DNA of 37,367 bases from an uncultured SAR86 cluster bacterium (GTDB lineage Bacteria; Pseudomonadota; Gammaproteobacteria; Magnimaribacterales; AG-339-G14), in assembly GCA_902527995.1 (NCBI GenBank), contig CABZRA010000008.1:1-37367 (forward strand). Direction: 5' to 3'. The notes beneath the pieces were generated by a model that was not told the DNA's origin, did no database searches, and saw only the letters and a program-made list of their open reading frames with translations. Positions 9,183 through 19,227 of this stretch are shown piece by piece (the stretch's first letter is position 1; the number at the start of each line of letters is the position of its first letter). The position numbers were made by a program, and so were the translations under genes.

Positions 9183-10388
9183 ATGAGTAAACTAGTAAAT
9201 AAAAATATTCTCTTATGTGTCACTGGAGGAATAGCAGCTTATAAAGCGGCGGAATTAGTGAGGCTTTTCAAAACCTCTAACGCATTTGTAAAAGTACTAA
9301 TGACTAAGGGAGCTCAAGAATTCATAACGCCTCTTACAATGCAAGCTCTTTCTGGAGAAAAAGTACACACCGATCTACTAAGTACAGAAGCAGAGGCCGC
9401 TATGGGTCACATCGAGCTTGCTAAATGGTGCGATGCAATTATTGTTGCACCTTGTTCAGCTAATTCTCTTTCAAAGTTAGCTGAGGGGAGAGGAGACGAT
9501 TTACTTTCGGCAGTATGTTTGGCTTCGGAAAGTGAACTTTTTTTAGCTCCGGCTATGAATCAAGCTATGTGGAAAGATAGCAGGACACAAAAAAATCTAA
9601 AAAAGGTTCTAAAATCTGGAGTCAAAATTATTGGCCCTGCCTCAGGCGAACAAGCCTGTGGAGATGTAGGTGAAGGAAGAATGACAGAACCTAACGATAT
9701 AGTAAATGAAATTGAAAATATCTTTGAAGAAGGTTCTTTGTCAGGGAAAAAAGTATTAATTACAGCTGGTCCAACACAAGAAATGATCGATCCTGTTAGA
9801 TACATTTCTAATAAAAGCTCAGGAAAAATGGGCTTCTCTCTTGCAGAAGAGGTAAAAAATCAAGGTGCAATTGTAACCTTAATATCAGGACCAGTTAATT
9901 TAACTACCCCCGATAAAGTCGAAAGGTTCGATGTTAAATCTGCTCAAGAAATGCAGTCTAAGGTGGAGGAGCTTATAGAAGATTTTGATCTCTTTATTTC
10001 TGCAGCAGCTGTTGCAGACTTCAAGCCAAAAAAATTACAAGAAAATAAAATAAAAAAAGACTCTAACAATAAAAAGATGAAACTAGTACTCAATAAAAAT
10101 TCTGATATTTTAAAAGCAATATCAGAAAAAAAATTAAATTTGAAAACTATTGGGTTTGCTGCAGAAACTGAAAATTTAGTGACTAATGCTGAAAGAAAGC
10201 TTTTAGATAAAAATCTAGATTTAATCATTGCAAACGATGTTTCTGATAAATCGATCGGATTTGATTCCGATGAAAATGAAGTAACATTGATTACAAAAAA
10301 AGAAAAAAAAATAATTAAAAAAAGTTCAAAAAAGAATATTTCAAAAAAAATTGTAGAGTTCATATCTCAGAAGGTCATAAATGATTAG
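9183..10388 (+). CDS. coaBC: Bifunctional phosphopantothenoylcysteine decarboxylase / phosphopantothenate-cysteine ligase
   Basis: 401 aa; NKNILLCVTGGIAAYKAAELVR, PAMNQAMW, GEQACGDVGEGRM, VLITAGPTQEMIDPVRYISNKSSGKMG. Confidence 0.96.
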   Translation: MSKLVNKNILLCVTGGIAAYKAAELVRLFKTSNAFVKVLMTKGAQEFITPLTMQALSGEKVHTDLLSTEAEAAMGHIELAKWCDAIIVAPCSANSLSKLAEGRGDDLLSAVCLASESELFLAPAMNQAMWKDSRTQKNLKKVLKSGVKIIGPASGEQACGDVGEGRMTEPNDIVNEIENIFEEGSLSGKKVLITAGPTQEMIDPVRYISNKSSGKMGFSLAEEVKNQGAIVTLISGPVNLTTPDKVERFDVKSAQEMQSKVEELIEDFDLFISAAAVADFKPKKLQENKIKKDSNNKKMKLVLNKNSDILKAISEKKLNLKTIGFAAETENLVTNAERKLLDKNLDLIIANDVSDKSIGFDSDENEVTLITKKEKKIIKKSSKKNISKKIVEFISQKVIND

Positions 10389-10929
10389 GTGGATTATCAC
10401 TAGAGTTATAGGTTTTTTCTTACCTTCATTAATCTCGAGCTTTTTTTCAAATAAAGAAGAAGAAACAATTGGGGCAATAAATATTGAATTTAAAATTTTA
10501 GACGACAGATTAGGAAATGAGATACCTTTACCAAAATTTCATACTAAAGGTTCTGCAGCAATTGACCTAAGAACGAATATTGATGAACATTATATTTTGA
10601 AACCTAATGAGACGAAATTGTTTACAACTGGTTTTGCTATTCATATAAAAGATTCCAGATATGCTGCACTTATCCTGCCTCGTTCGGGTTTAGGTCATAA
10701 AGATGGCATTGTTTTAGGAAATCTCTCTGGCTTGATAGATTCAGATTATCAAGGCGAGATTATGATCTCTCTTTGGAATAGATCTGAAAAAGAATTCAAT
10801 ATCGAACCTGGAGACAGAATAGCGCAAATGCTTTTTTTTAGTATTCTTTCTCCAAATTTTAAATTGGTTTCAAAATTCGACGAGACAGAAAGAGGAATTG
10901 AAGGATTTGGATCTTCTGGTAAGATTTAA
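10381..10929 (+). CDS. dut: dUTP diphosphatase with hydrophobic N-terminal extension
   Basis: Core IEFKILDDRLGNEIPLPKFHTKGSAAIDLRTN...ALILPRSGLGHKDGIVLGNLSGLIDSDYQGEIMISLWNRS...GDRIAQMLF...RGIEGFGSSGK; classical coaBC-dut order. Confidence 0.95.
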   Translation: MIRWIITRVIGFFLPSLISSFFSNKEEETIGAINIEFKILDDRLGNEIPLPKFHTKGSAAIDLRTNIDEHYILKPNETKLFTTGFAIHIKDSRYAALILPRSGLGHKDGIVLGNLSGLIDSDYQGEIMISLWNRSEKEFNIEPGDRIAQMLFFSILSPNFKLVSKFDETERGIEGFGSSGKI

Positions 10930-10933
10930 AAGT

Positions 10934-12496
10934 ATGACAATTCCAGCAAACAAAACCCTACAAGAAAATTTTAGATGGAGAGTAGAGACATCTCCAAACA
11001 ATATAGCTCACAAATTTTTGGACCGAGAAACTACCTTTTCAGAATTAGATTTGCTATCAAATAAAGTTGCAAATGGCATTCTTGAAGAAGGATGCAAGAA
11101 AGATGCGAGAGTGGCTTATCTTGGAAAAAATTCGGATTATTTTTTTGAAGTACTTTTAGGTACTATAAAATCCGCTACAGTTGCAGTTGGAGTTAACTGG
11201 AGACTAGCTCCTCCGGAAGTTTCATACGTTATCAATGATTCGAAAAGTGAAATAGTTTTTGTCAGCGAAGACTTTTACCCTGTCATAGAACAAATCAGAG
11301 ACCAATTAATTACAGTAAAAAAAATTATCGCTATAGATGATAAGCATGGAGAATATGAAGGTTATCTAACCTGGAGAGAGTCAAAAGCAGATACCGAAAT
11401 TAACATAGAAACTTCAATGGAAGATGATGTAATTCAGCTTTATACATCTGGAACAACTGGTCACCCTAAAGGCGTTCAAATTACAAACGGAAACTTTGCA
11501 TCTGCAAATGATTCAGTTCAAGACAGCGTTCCATTTGCAGAAAACGAGACAAATCTTGTATGCATGCCTGGATATCATATTGCTGGAACTAATTGGGGTA
11601 TTTGGGGACTCCTTCATGGCTGCAGAAATATCATCATAGCTGATGTTGATCCAAATCTAATCCTTGAACTGATTGAAACAGAGAAGATCAGGCATTCTCT
11701 TTTTGTCCCCGCAGTGATTTTATTCTTAATCACAAACCCTAAGGCACAAGAAACAGATTTCAGTTCTTTAGAATTTGTTCTTTACGGCGCTTCTCCTATC
11801 GCTGACGACACTATAATTAAAGCTAAAGAAATAATGAATTGTGATTTATATCAAGTATATGGTCTTACAGAAACTACTGGAGCAATAACTATAATGCTTC
11901 CAGAAGACCACGACCCTAATCGTGGGAAGTTACGATCATGTGGAAAAGCCTTAAGTGGAGTTGAAATAAAAATACTTGGAGATTCTGGAGAAGAAATGCC
12001 AACAGGTGAAATTGGTGAAGTTGTAACCAAATCTGCTTTGAATATGAAAGGATACTGGAATAAGCCAGACGCAACTAAAGAAGCGATACAAAATCAATGG
12101 TTCTTTTCTGGAGATGCTGGTTATTTTGATGATGAGGGTTATCTTTATATACATGACAGAGTAAAAGATATGATTGTCTCTGGAGGAGAAAATATATATC
12201 CCGCTGAAGTTGAAAATGCCTTGATGAGTAATCCGGAAATAATAGACGCTGCAGTAATTGGAATACCTGACGAAAAATGGGGAGAGAGTGTTAAGGGTTT
12301 TGTAGTTTTAAAAGAAGGCGCTGAACTTAGTGAAGTGGACATAATTTCTTACGTGAAATCACAAATCGCTGGGTATAAATGCCCTAAAAGTATTAACTTT
12401 ATAGATATGCTTCCAAGAAATCCTTCGGGCAAAGTCCTAAGAAGAGAGCTCAGAGCCCCTTTTTGGGAGGGAGTAGAGAGAAATGTTGGCGGATAG
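10934..12496 (+). CDS. AMP-dependent synthetase / fatty acyl-CoA ligase
   Basis: QLYTSGTTGHPKGVQITNGN, YQVYGLTETTG, GDAGYFDDEGYLYIHDRVKDMIVSGGENIYPAEVE, PRNPSGKVLRRELR. The ORF opens at 10898 but ATG 10934 (MTIPANKTL) avoids most of the dut overlap. Confidence 0.9.
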   Translation: MTIPANKTLQENFRWRVETSPNNIAHKFLDRETTFSELDLLSNKVANGILEEGCKKDARVAYLGKNSDYFFEVLLGTIKSATVAVGVNWRLAPPEVSYVINDSKSEIVFVSEDFYPVIEQIRDQLITVKKIIAIDDKHGEYEGYLTWRESKADTEINIETSMEDDVIQLYTSGTTGHPKGVQITNGNFASANDSVQDSVPFAENETNLVCMPGYHIAGTNWGIWGLLHGCRNIIIADVDPNLILELIETEKIRHSLFVPAVILFLITNPKAQETDFSSLEFVLYGASPIADDTIIKAKEIMNCDLYQVYGLTETTGAITIMLPEDHDPNRGKLRSCGKALSGVEIKILGDSGEEMPTGEIGEVVTKSALNMKGYWNKPDATKEAIQNQWFFSGDAGYFDDEGYLYIHDRVKDMIVSGGENIYPAEVENALMSNPEIIDAAVIGIPDEKWGESVKGFVVLKEGAELSEVDIISYVKSQIAGYKCPKSINFIDMLPRNPSGKVLRRELRAPFWEGVERNVGG

Positions 12497-12498
12497 TT

Positions 12499-13092
12499 TT
12501 ATCTCCTTCTTAAGTTCATAGGATCTTTGAAAAAAACGTAAGTTGATACTATAAAAACGATAGCTAATAGAAAGTAAGTAAAATATTCTACAAAAACTAC
12601 ACCTAAAAAATATCCAGTCAATACATATACAGCTGTCCAAGCCGGGGCTGATAAAATTTCAATTGGGAAGAAAATTTTAGAATTCATTCCAAGCGTTCCT
12701 GCAGTTAACGGGACTAAACATCTTAGAGGACCAAAAAACCTTCCAAGAGCTACGCTCAAAATTCCGTACTTCTTGATGAAAATTCTTGCTCTTTCTACGT
12801 AAGGCCTTTGATCTTCTGGAAACCAACTAATAACTCTGTTACCTATAAATTTCCCTATTAAATAACTAATCGAATCGCCACAAATCATTCCAAGAGTTGC
12901 ATACAAGAAAATTTCAATCGGACCAATCCCCACACTAGCAGCTAGTGCGCCAATTCCGGGGACAATGAGAGTTGCAGGTGTAAATAATCCAACAATTATT
13001 AGTGACTCTAAGAAAACAAGAGTAAATGCTGCCCAATTGATCCATTCTGTATTATTTGAAAGAAATTCAAGAGTATTACTAAAATCGAACAT
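12499..13092 (-). CDS. DedA-family (SNARE-associated) membrane protein
   Basis: 197 aa multi-TM; YLIGKFIGNRVISWF, ALGRFFGPLRCLVPLTAGTLGM motifs. Confidence 0.9.
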   Translation of the reverse strand: MFDFSNTLEFLSNNTEWINWAAFTLVFLESLIIVGLFTPATLIVPGIGALAASVGIGPIEIFLYATLGMICGDSISYLIGKFIGNRVISWFPEDQRPYVERARIFIKKYGILSVALGRFFGPLRCLVPLTAGTLGMNSKIFFPIEILSAPAWTAVYVLTGYFLGVVFVEYFTYFLLAIVFIVSTYVFFKDPMNLRRR

Positions 13093-13144
13093 TAATTTAT
13101 GAAGTTATTATGCAGATAATTAATTTATTGCAATAATACAATAC

Positions 13145-14404
13145 ATGATTGACGAAAACTTATCAGATTTAACTATTTTGCTCAAACAGGCAAATGAGGC
13201 AAAGGAAATTGTCAGTACTTCCAGTCTCGACCAAAAGAATAAAGCCTTAAAGGCAGCAGCAGAATCATTAAATGATTCCAGGGAAAGTCTCAAATCTGCT
13301 AATGACTTAGACATGGAAGCAGCGTCAAAAAAAGATTTGTTGGATAGTTTTATTGATCGTTTAAAACTTAATGACCAAAGAATAGATTCCATGATTTCAG
13401 GAATTTATAAAGTGGTAGATTTAAATGATCCGGTTGGACAAATTACCAACAAATCAACTTCGCCTTCTGGGTTTCTAGTCTCTAAGATGCGTGTACCTTT
13501 GGGAGTGATAGGGATAATTTATGAGTCAAGGCCAAATGTGACGGCTGATGCATCAGCCTTGTGCCTTAAGTCAGGAAATGTGAGTATTTTAAGAGGTGGT
13601 TCAGAGGCAATAAGCTCCAATAAAGCTATAGAGCAGTGCATGATAGAAGGATTAACATCTGCTGATTTACCTAAAAATTCAATCCAATTGCTTAAAAATC
13701 AAGATAGAAAGTTAGTAGCAGAAATGATAAAACGTGATAAGGAAATCGACTTAATTATCCCTAGAGGCGGTAAAAATTTAATTCAAGTTATTGCAAAAGA
13801 TTCAAGCGTTCCAGTTTTGAAACATTATGATGGACTTTGTCATGTTTATATTGACGAGATGGCTGATTTCAAAAAAGCAAAAGAAATCGCTTTAAATGCT
13901 AAAACATATAGATACGGCATATGCGGAGCTATGGAGACTTTATTAATTTCAGAAAAAATTGCGTCATCTGTTGTTTTAGAAATAATAAATTTATTTAAGG
14001 ATCAAAATGTTGAAATTAGAGGTTGTGAAAAAACTTCAAAAAACTTTGATATTTCTTTAGCAAATGAAGCAGACTGGACTAGTGAATATTTGGCTCCAAT
14101 TCTCTCAATAAAAATGGTAAAAGACGTAAATGAAGCTATAGAACACATAAATTTTTATGGTTCAGGTCATACCGATTGCATTGTGACTGAAGATGATGAA
14201 GCAAAAAAAGTTTTTTTAAGAAAAGTTGACTCTAGCTCCGTTATGCATAATCTTCCAACCTGTTTTGCAGACGGTTTTGAATATGGTCTTGGCGCTGAGG
14301 TGGGAATATCTACCGATAAACTTCATGCTAGAGGCCCAGTTGGTCTGGAAGGCCTAACTAGCGAAAAATTTATTGTTGAGGGCAATGGACAGTTACGTGC
14401 TTAA
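13145..14404 (+). CDS. proA: Gamma-glutamyl phosphate reductase
   Basis: VPLGVIGIIYESRPNVTADASALCLKSGNVSILRGGSEA, HYDGLCHVYID, GLGAEVGISTDKLHARGPVGLEGL. Confidence 0.96.
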   Translation: MIDENLSDLTILLKQANEAKEIVSTSSLDQKNKALKAAAESLNDSRESLKSANDLDMEAASKKDLLDSFIDRLKLNDQRIDSMISGIYKVVDLNDPVGQITNKSTSPSGFLVSKMRVPLGVIGIIYESRPNVTADASALCLKSGNVSILRGGSEAISSNKAIEQCMIEGLTSADLPKNSIQLLKNQDRKLVAEMIKRDKEIDLIIPRGGKNLIQVIAKDSSVPVLKHYDGLCHVYIDEMADFKKAKEIALNAKTYRYGICGAMETLLISEKIASSVVLEIINLFKDQNVEIRGCEKTSKNFDISLANEADWTSEYLAPILSIKMVKDVNEAIEHINFYGSGHTDCIVTEDDEAKKVFLRKVDSSSVMHNLPTCFADGFEYGLGAEVGISTDKLHARGPVGLEGLTSEKFIVEGNGQLRA

Positions 14405-14410
14405 ATCTTA

Positions 14411-15040
14411 ATGAGTGACACCATTGGCATATTTGGGGGCGCTTTTGACCCTATCCATAAGGGACACATTAAATCTATCCAAGACATAAATAAACTAGTT
14501 AATTTTTCTGAATTAAAAATAATTCCTTGTAATATTCCTGCCTTAAAAGGGAAAACAGTTGCTTCAAAAGAAGAAAGGTTTCAGATGCTTAAATTGGTAT
14601 TTGATAACGATGATAATATTAAGATAGATCCTTGCGAATTAGAAAAGGAAGGTGTTTCTTATACAGTTGATACCTTGGAAGATTTATCTGAAAAAAGCAA
14701 ACCCAATCAGCATTTTTCATTAATTATGGGTTTAGATGCATTTATTAATTTAACGTCTTGGAAAAATTATGAAAGAATTTTAGAACTTTCTTCATTAATA
14801 GTCTTAAAAAGACCAAATTATGTTTTAGATCAAGAATATCTTAAACAGTTCAAAGGAAATATTACTGATGAGTTAGACGTATTTTTAAATTCAATGGGTA
14901 AAATAATATTTTTTACTTTAACCCAATTAGATATATCGTCCTCACAAATAAAAAAAGCAATTAGAAACGGCGAATCTTTTGGAGAAAACTTAGATCCAAA
15001 GATTATAACTTTTATAAAGGATAAGTTGATTTATAAATGA
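14411..15040 (+). CDS. nadD: Nicotinate-nucleotide adenylyltransferase
   Basis: IGIFGGAFDPIHKGHI and SSSQIKKAIRNG motifs; proA-nadD-rsfS order. Confidence 0.94.
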   Translation: MSDTIGIFGGAFDPIHKGHIKSIQDINKLVNFSELKIIPCNIPALKGKTVASKEERFQMLKLVFDNDDNIKIDPCELEKEGVSYTVDTLEDLSEKSKPNQHFSLIMGLDAFINLTSWKNYERILELSSLIVLKRPNYVLDQEYLKQFKGNITDELDVFLNSMGKIIFFTLTQLDISSSQIKKAIRNGESFGENLDPKIITFIKDKLIYK

Positions 15041-15363
15041 CAAAAAAAACTTTGAAGATTATCGATAGTACCTTAAAAGATATCAAGGCTTTAGATACCA
15101 AGACTTTAAATTTAAAAAAAATCAATTCATTTACAGATATTCTTCTAATAACTAGCGGTTCTTCTTCCACCCATATGTCTGCTATTTCAAATAAACTCAT
15201 AAAAGAATTAAAAAAAAATAAAGTTGAAATTCTTAACTTAGAAGGTAAAAGTTCATCGGATTGGGTTCTCTTAGATCTTGGAGATATTGTAATAAATATC
15301 ATGTCGATATCAGCAAGAAAATATTACGATTTGGAAAGCCTTTGGGATGATTCTCTAGTATGA
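15037..15363 (+). CDS. rsfS: Ribosomal silencing factor RsfS
   Basis: 108 aa; DIKALDTKTLNLKKINSFTDILLITSGSSSTHMSAISN...DWVLLDLGDIVINIM...YYDLESLW. Confidence 0.93.
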   Translation: MTKKTLKIIDSTLKDIKALDTKTLNLKKINSFTDILLITSGSSSTHMSAISNKLIKELKKNKVEILNLEGKSSSDWVLLDLGDIVINIMSISARKYYDLESLWDDSLV

Positions 15364-17159
15364 AAGGTAAAGAATTTTTGACAGATCAAAGTATCTTAAG
15401 AAGAATATTTTTGTTTTTATTTCCTTTCCTGATATTACTTATATTCGCTTTTCTTCAAATTTTAAATTTAATGGTTTTTCAGGCTGATAAATTTAAAACT
15501 CAAGCAGACTCAAACAGAATCCTAAAAGAAAAAGTTTTTCCTCCTAGGGGATTAATTCTTGATACAAATGATGAAATTATTGTGAATAATTTTATAAGAC
15601 AAGATTTAGTAGTAACTCCAAATTTCATTGAGGATTATTCCGAATATTTGTCTTTCTTATCAAACCTTGTCGAGATTGAGGAAAGTATGCTGGAGCAAAT
15701 TTTTTATAAAAAGTTAGCGGAAATCAAATCCTTCCAGTCTTTTACAATGCTTAGGGATTTAAATGATGAACAACTTGCAAAAGTAAAATTAAATTTCAAA
15801 GATTTGCCAGGAACAGAAATCATTCCCAGTTTTTCAAGGAACGTAACATTTGGGGAGAGTTCAGGCTCAGTCACAGGTTATTTGGGTTTTGCTTCAAAAA
15901 AAGACATTTTACTCGATCCTAATTTAAAAAATTTTAATGATCAACAAGTTGGACTATTGGGGATTGAGAAAGAATTTGATGAGGAGTTGAGGGGAACTGT
16001 CGGTTACAGATATTCAGAAAAAGACGTTAAGGGAATTGTTCAAGATGTCTTGTCTATAGAGCCTTCAATTAAGGGAAAAAATATAAAACTTTCTATAGAT
16101 ATAGAATTGCAAGATAAATTATACAAGGAATTTAAAGGCAGAAAGGGTGCTTTGATTGCAATTGAGCCTGATACGGGATTCATTCGAGCCTTGATAAGTT
16201 CTCCTTCATATAATCCAAACTTCTTTAATAATTTTAAGACAGAGGAAATTACATTACTTCTTCAAAATAATAATAGTCCTCTCTTTAATAGAGCTATTTC
16301 CGGTCAATACCCTCCCGCTTCAACTCTAAAACCATTCATAGGTCTTGTTGCTTTAGAAGAGGACGTAATCTCTTGGCAAGAAAAGATACTGGATGAGGGA
16401 GAGTTTTTTGTCGAAGGCGATAATAGACCTTATACAGGTTGGAAAGAAGGAGGTCATGGAGAAGTGAATATGGAAAAAGCTATTGCTGAGTCTTCAGATG
16501 TCTATTTTTATAATATTGCTTATGATTTAACCGTAAATTCAATTACTCCATTTTTAAAAAAGTTTGGATTTGGAAAATCTTCGGATCTTTTCATTAATGA
16601 GAGCCAAGGTATTTTGCCGGATAAGAAATGGAAGCTCGGCCAAAAAGGTGAGTTTTGGTTCAAAGGAGACACTATTAATATGGGAATTGGACAGGGATAT
16701 ATTTTAGCTACTCCTTTACAAATCGCTTTGGCATATTCAGCGCTTATAAATGGAGGCAAGCTAATCTCTCCCAGAATAGTTCAATCTATAGATGGAGAGG
16801 AAATAGAGTTAGTTTCAGAACAAATAAAGATCAAAAATATTAAGAATTTAGATTATATAAAAGAATCTTTGATTTCTGTTGTTGAATCAAGCACTGGAAC
16901 GGCTAAAAATATTTATGATCCTAAGTTAAGAATTGCGGGTAAAACAGGAACGGCTCAAGTGAAAAGTATTCTTGAAGATAACAAGTACCAAGAAATTAGA
17001 GAGAATGTTTTGCTTAGAGATCATGCTTTGTTTGTAGGATATGGACCTGTAGAAGATCCATCTATTGTGGTTGTTGCCATAGTAGAAAATGGTGAAAGTG
17101 GAAGTCTTGTTGCTGCCCCAATAGTTCAAAAAGCAATAAATCTTTATGAGCAAGAATGA
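15360..17159 (+). CDS. mrdA: Penicillin-binding protein 2 (peptidoglycan D,D-transpeptidase)
   Basis: 599 aa; N-terminal TM; SGQYPPASTLKPF (SxxK), SSD, AGKTGTAQV (KTGT); followed by rodA. Confidence 0.95.
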   Translation: MKGKEFLTDQSILRRIFLFLFPFLILLIFAFLQILNLMVFQADKFKTQADSNRILKEKVFPPRGLILDTNDEIIVNNFIRQDLVVTPNFIEDYSEYLSFLSNLVEIEESMLEQIFYKKLAEIKSFQSFTMLRDLNDEQLAKVKLNFKDLPGTEIIPSFSRNVTFGESSGSVTGYLGFASKKDILLDPNLKNFNDQQVGLLGIEKEFDEELRGTVGYRYSEKDVKGIVQDVLSIEPSIKGKNIKLSIDIELQDKLYKEFKGRKGALIAIEPDTGFIRALISSPSYNPNFFNNFKTEEITLLLQNNNSPLFNRAISGQYPPASTLKPFIGLVALEEDVISWQEKILDEGEFFVEGDNRPYTGWKEGGHGEVNMEKAIAESSDVYFYNIAYDLTVNSITPFLKKFGFGKSSDLFINESQGILPDKKWKLGQKGEFWFKGDTINMGIGQGYILATPLQIALAYSALINGGKLISPRIVQSIDGEEIELVSEQIKIKNIKNLDYIKESLISVVESSTGTAKNIYDPKLRIAGKTGTAQVKSILEDNKYQEIRENVLLRDHALFVGYGPVEDPSIVVVAIVENGESGSLVAAPIVQKAINLYEQE

Positions 17160-18259
17160 GTAGACAACCTTTGGATTTTTCTTTAAATCTTGGAATAGAT
17201 AATTCTAGAAGAAACTCAGTATTTGATATTTGGATTGTCTTGAGCGTTGTTCTTCTAAGTTTGATCGGAATTTCAATGATATATAGCGCAAGTCAATCAA
17301 TTGAAATGGCGTTAAGACAAGGCATTTATATGGTTTTTGGGTTTTCAGCATTATTAGTAATTTCTTTTTCGAATTTTAGAAAAATGGAAGTTTTTTATCT
17401 CTATAGTTATTGGCCTGGATTGTTGCTTTTAATTCTTGTTTTATTTTTTTCAAATGAAAATAACCAAACAAATAGATGGATTGATTTAGGTATATTTACA
17501 ATTCAACCCTCTGAACTTATGAGGTTCTTACTTCCTTTATCTGCCGCGGCATTTCTATCTAGAAAACCTTTGATTTCAAATTTTGACTATTTAGTGGTTT
17601 TTGTGCTGACTCTATTGGCTACATTTTTAGTATTGCTGCAACCTGATTTAGGAACAGCATTGATTGTTCTTTTGTCAGGAATTTTGCCAATTTTGTTAGG
17701 AGGTCTTCCTTGGACTTATATTTATTTAGGAGGGTTTACTATAGTTTGTTCTTTGCCATTAATTTGGTTTTCGTTATATGAATATCAACAACAGCGTATT
17801 CTAACTTTGTTCAATCCAGAGGCAGATATTTATGGGGCAGGATGGAACATAGCTCAATCTAAAATTGCCATCGGTTCTGGAGGATTCTGGGGTAAAGGTT
17901 ATCTAAATGGATCTCAAAGCCAATTGAATTTCATTCCAGAAAGTCATTCAGATTTTATATTTTCAGTAATTTCTGAAGAATTTGGTTTGATAGGAGTTTT
18001 ATTTTTATTGTTTCTTTATGGCTTATTAATTTATAGATTAATTTTGATCTCTATAAATCACCAGAATAGATTTGCTAAGATTTTATCTGCGACCCTTTCA
18101 ACAATTTTACTTGCCTATATATCTATCAATATTTGCATGGTGATCGGATTATTACCTGTGGTTGGAATGCCTTTACCTTTTGTTAGTCAAGGAGGAACTG
18201 CCTTAATTATAAATTTAGTTACAATAGGAATTATTTTGTCTTTGAGACGAGAAATATAA
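17156..18259 (+). CDS. rodA: Rod shape-determining SEDS glycosyltransferase RodA
   Basis: 367 aa polytopic; LQPDLGTALIVL, ESHSDFIFSVISEEFGLIG, LPVVGMPLPFVSQGGTALI. Confidence 0.95.
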   Translation: MSRQPLDFSLNLGIDNSRRNSVFDIWIVLSVVLLSLIGISMIYSASQSIEMALRQGIYMVFGFSALLVISFSNFRKMEVFYLYSYWPGLLLLILVLFFSNENNQTNRWIDLGIFTIQPSELMRFLLPLSAAAFLSRKPLISNFDYLVVFVLTLLATFLVLLQPDLGTALIVLLSGILPILLGGLPWTYIYLGGFTIVCSLPLIWFSLYEYQQQRILTLFNPEADIYGAGWNIAQSKIAIGSGGFWGKGYLNGSQSQLNFIPESHSDFIFSVISEEFGLIGVLFLLFLYGLLIYRLILISINHQNRFAKILSATLSTILLAYISINICMVIGLLPVVGMPLPFVSQGGTALIINLVTIGIILSLRREI

Positions 18260-19219
18260 ATGAAATATAAATTTATTTTTTTTCTTTGCTTTTGTTCCTA
18301 TCTTCAATCTAATTATTTAGATCGTGACGAAGTCCATGAATTTATTGACTACATGTCAAAAGAACATAACTTTGAAAAGACATATTTAGTAGAAGTTTTT
18401 TCAAAAGCAGTAAAACAACAAAACATAATTGACTCTATGAATAAACCAGCTGAAAAGGTTGTTACCTGGGACCAATATAAAAATAGAGTTTCTTTTTTTA
18501 GAATTCAAAGCGGTAAGGTTTTTTTAAACACTTATGGAAGATGGTTTGACAAAGCCGAAAAAAATTTTGGAGTTCCCCGAGAAGTTATCGCTGCAATTAT
18601 AGGATTAGAAACAAATTACGGTGGATACAAAGGAAAGATAAGAGTCATTGATGCATTAAGCACTGCTGCATTTGACTATCCCAGAAGAAGATCTTTCTTT
18701 AAAAAACAATTAGAGGAGTTTTTTTTACTTTCAAGAGAAGAAAATTTTGATATTAACGGAGTTCGAGGATCTTATGCTGGTGCAATGGGATTTGCACAAT
18801 TTATGCCAGATAATTATAGAAGATTAGCTTTAGATTTTGATGAGGACGGAAAAAGAGACATTATGAATAACGCGGCTGACGCTATAGGGAGTGTTGCAAA
18901 TTTTTTATCTTCAGAAATAGGAAACAAAAGAGGTTGGGATAGAGATGGGTTTATTGCGCTACCAGCTCAAGCTAAAAGGAAAAGTAAACCAATTAAGTCA
19001 TCATTTAAGTTAGTTCCCTATAAAGATTTAGATATTATTTATGAAGATGATAATTTTGATTTTTCAAAAAAATATATTCAGATTTCCCTTTTTCCAAAAA
19101 ATAAAGACAAAGATGAGTTTTGGATTGGAGATAAAAATCTTTATGCAATAACAAGGTATAATCCAAGTTCTAAGTATGCAATGTCGGTCTTTCTTTTGAG
19201 CGAAGAGTTAAAAAATTAG
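18260..19219 (+). CDS. mltB: Lytic murein transglycosylase B
   Basis: VPREVIAAIIGLETNYGGYKG, SYAGAMGFAQFMPDNYRRLALDFDEDGKRDIMNNAADAIGSVANFL. Confidence 0.93.
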   Translation: MKYKFIFFLCFCSYLQSNYLDRDEVHEFIDYMSKEHNFEKTYLVEVFSKAVKQQNIIDSMNKPAEKVVTWDQYKNRVSFFRIQSGKVFLNTYGRWFDKAEKNFGVPREVIAAIIGLETNYGGYKGKIRVIDALSTAAFDYPRRRSFFKKQLEEFFLLSREENFDINGVRGSYAGAMGFAQFMPDNYRRLALDFDEDGKRDIMNNAADAIGSVANFLSSEIGNKRGWDRDGFIALPAQAKRKSKPIKSSFKLVPYKDLDIIYEDDNFDFSKKYIQISLFPKNKDKDEFWIGDKNLYAITRYNPSSKYAMSVFLLSEELKN

Positions 19220-19227
19220 ATAAACGT

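Noticed and set aside
10298-10352. Dense poly-A tracts near the coaBC 3' end
   Set aside because: Could invite slippage, but the frame remains open and encodes a plausible Lys-rich C-terminus (KKEKKIIKKSSKKNISKK); typical for AT-rich genomes.
9944-10363. 139-aa minus-strand ORF inside coaBC
   Set aside because: Antisense shadow of a highly conserved CoaBC frame; low-complexity Ser/Phe-rich product reflecting AT-rich, Lys/Glu-rich sense codons.
15012-15302. 96-aa minus-strand ORF across nadD/rsfS
   Set aside because: Antisense to conserved rsfS; no homology recognised.
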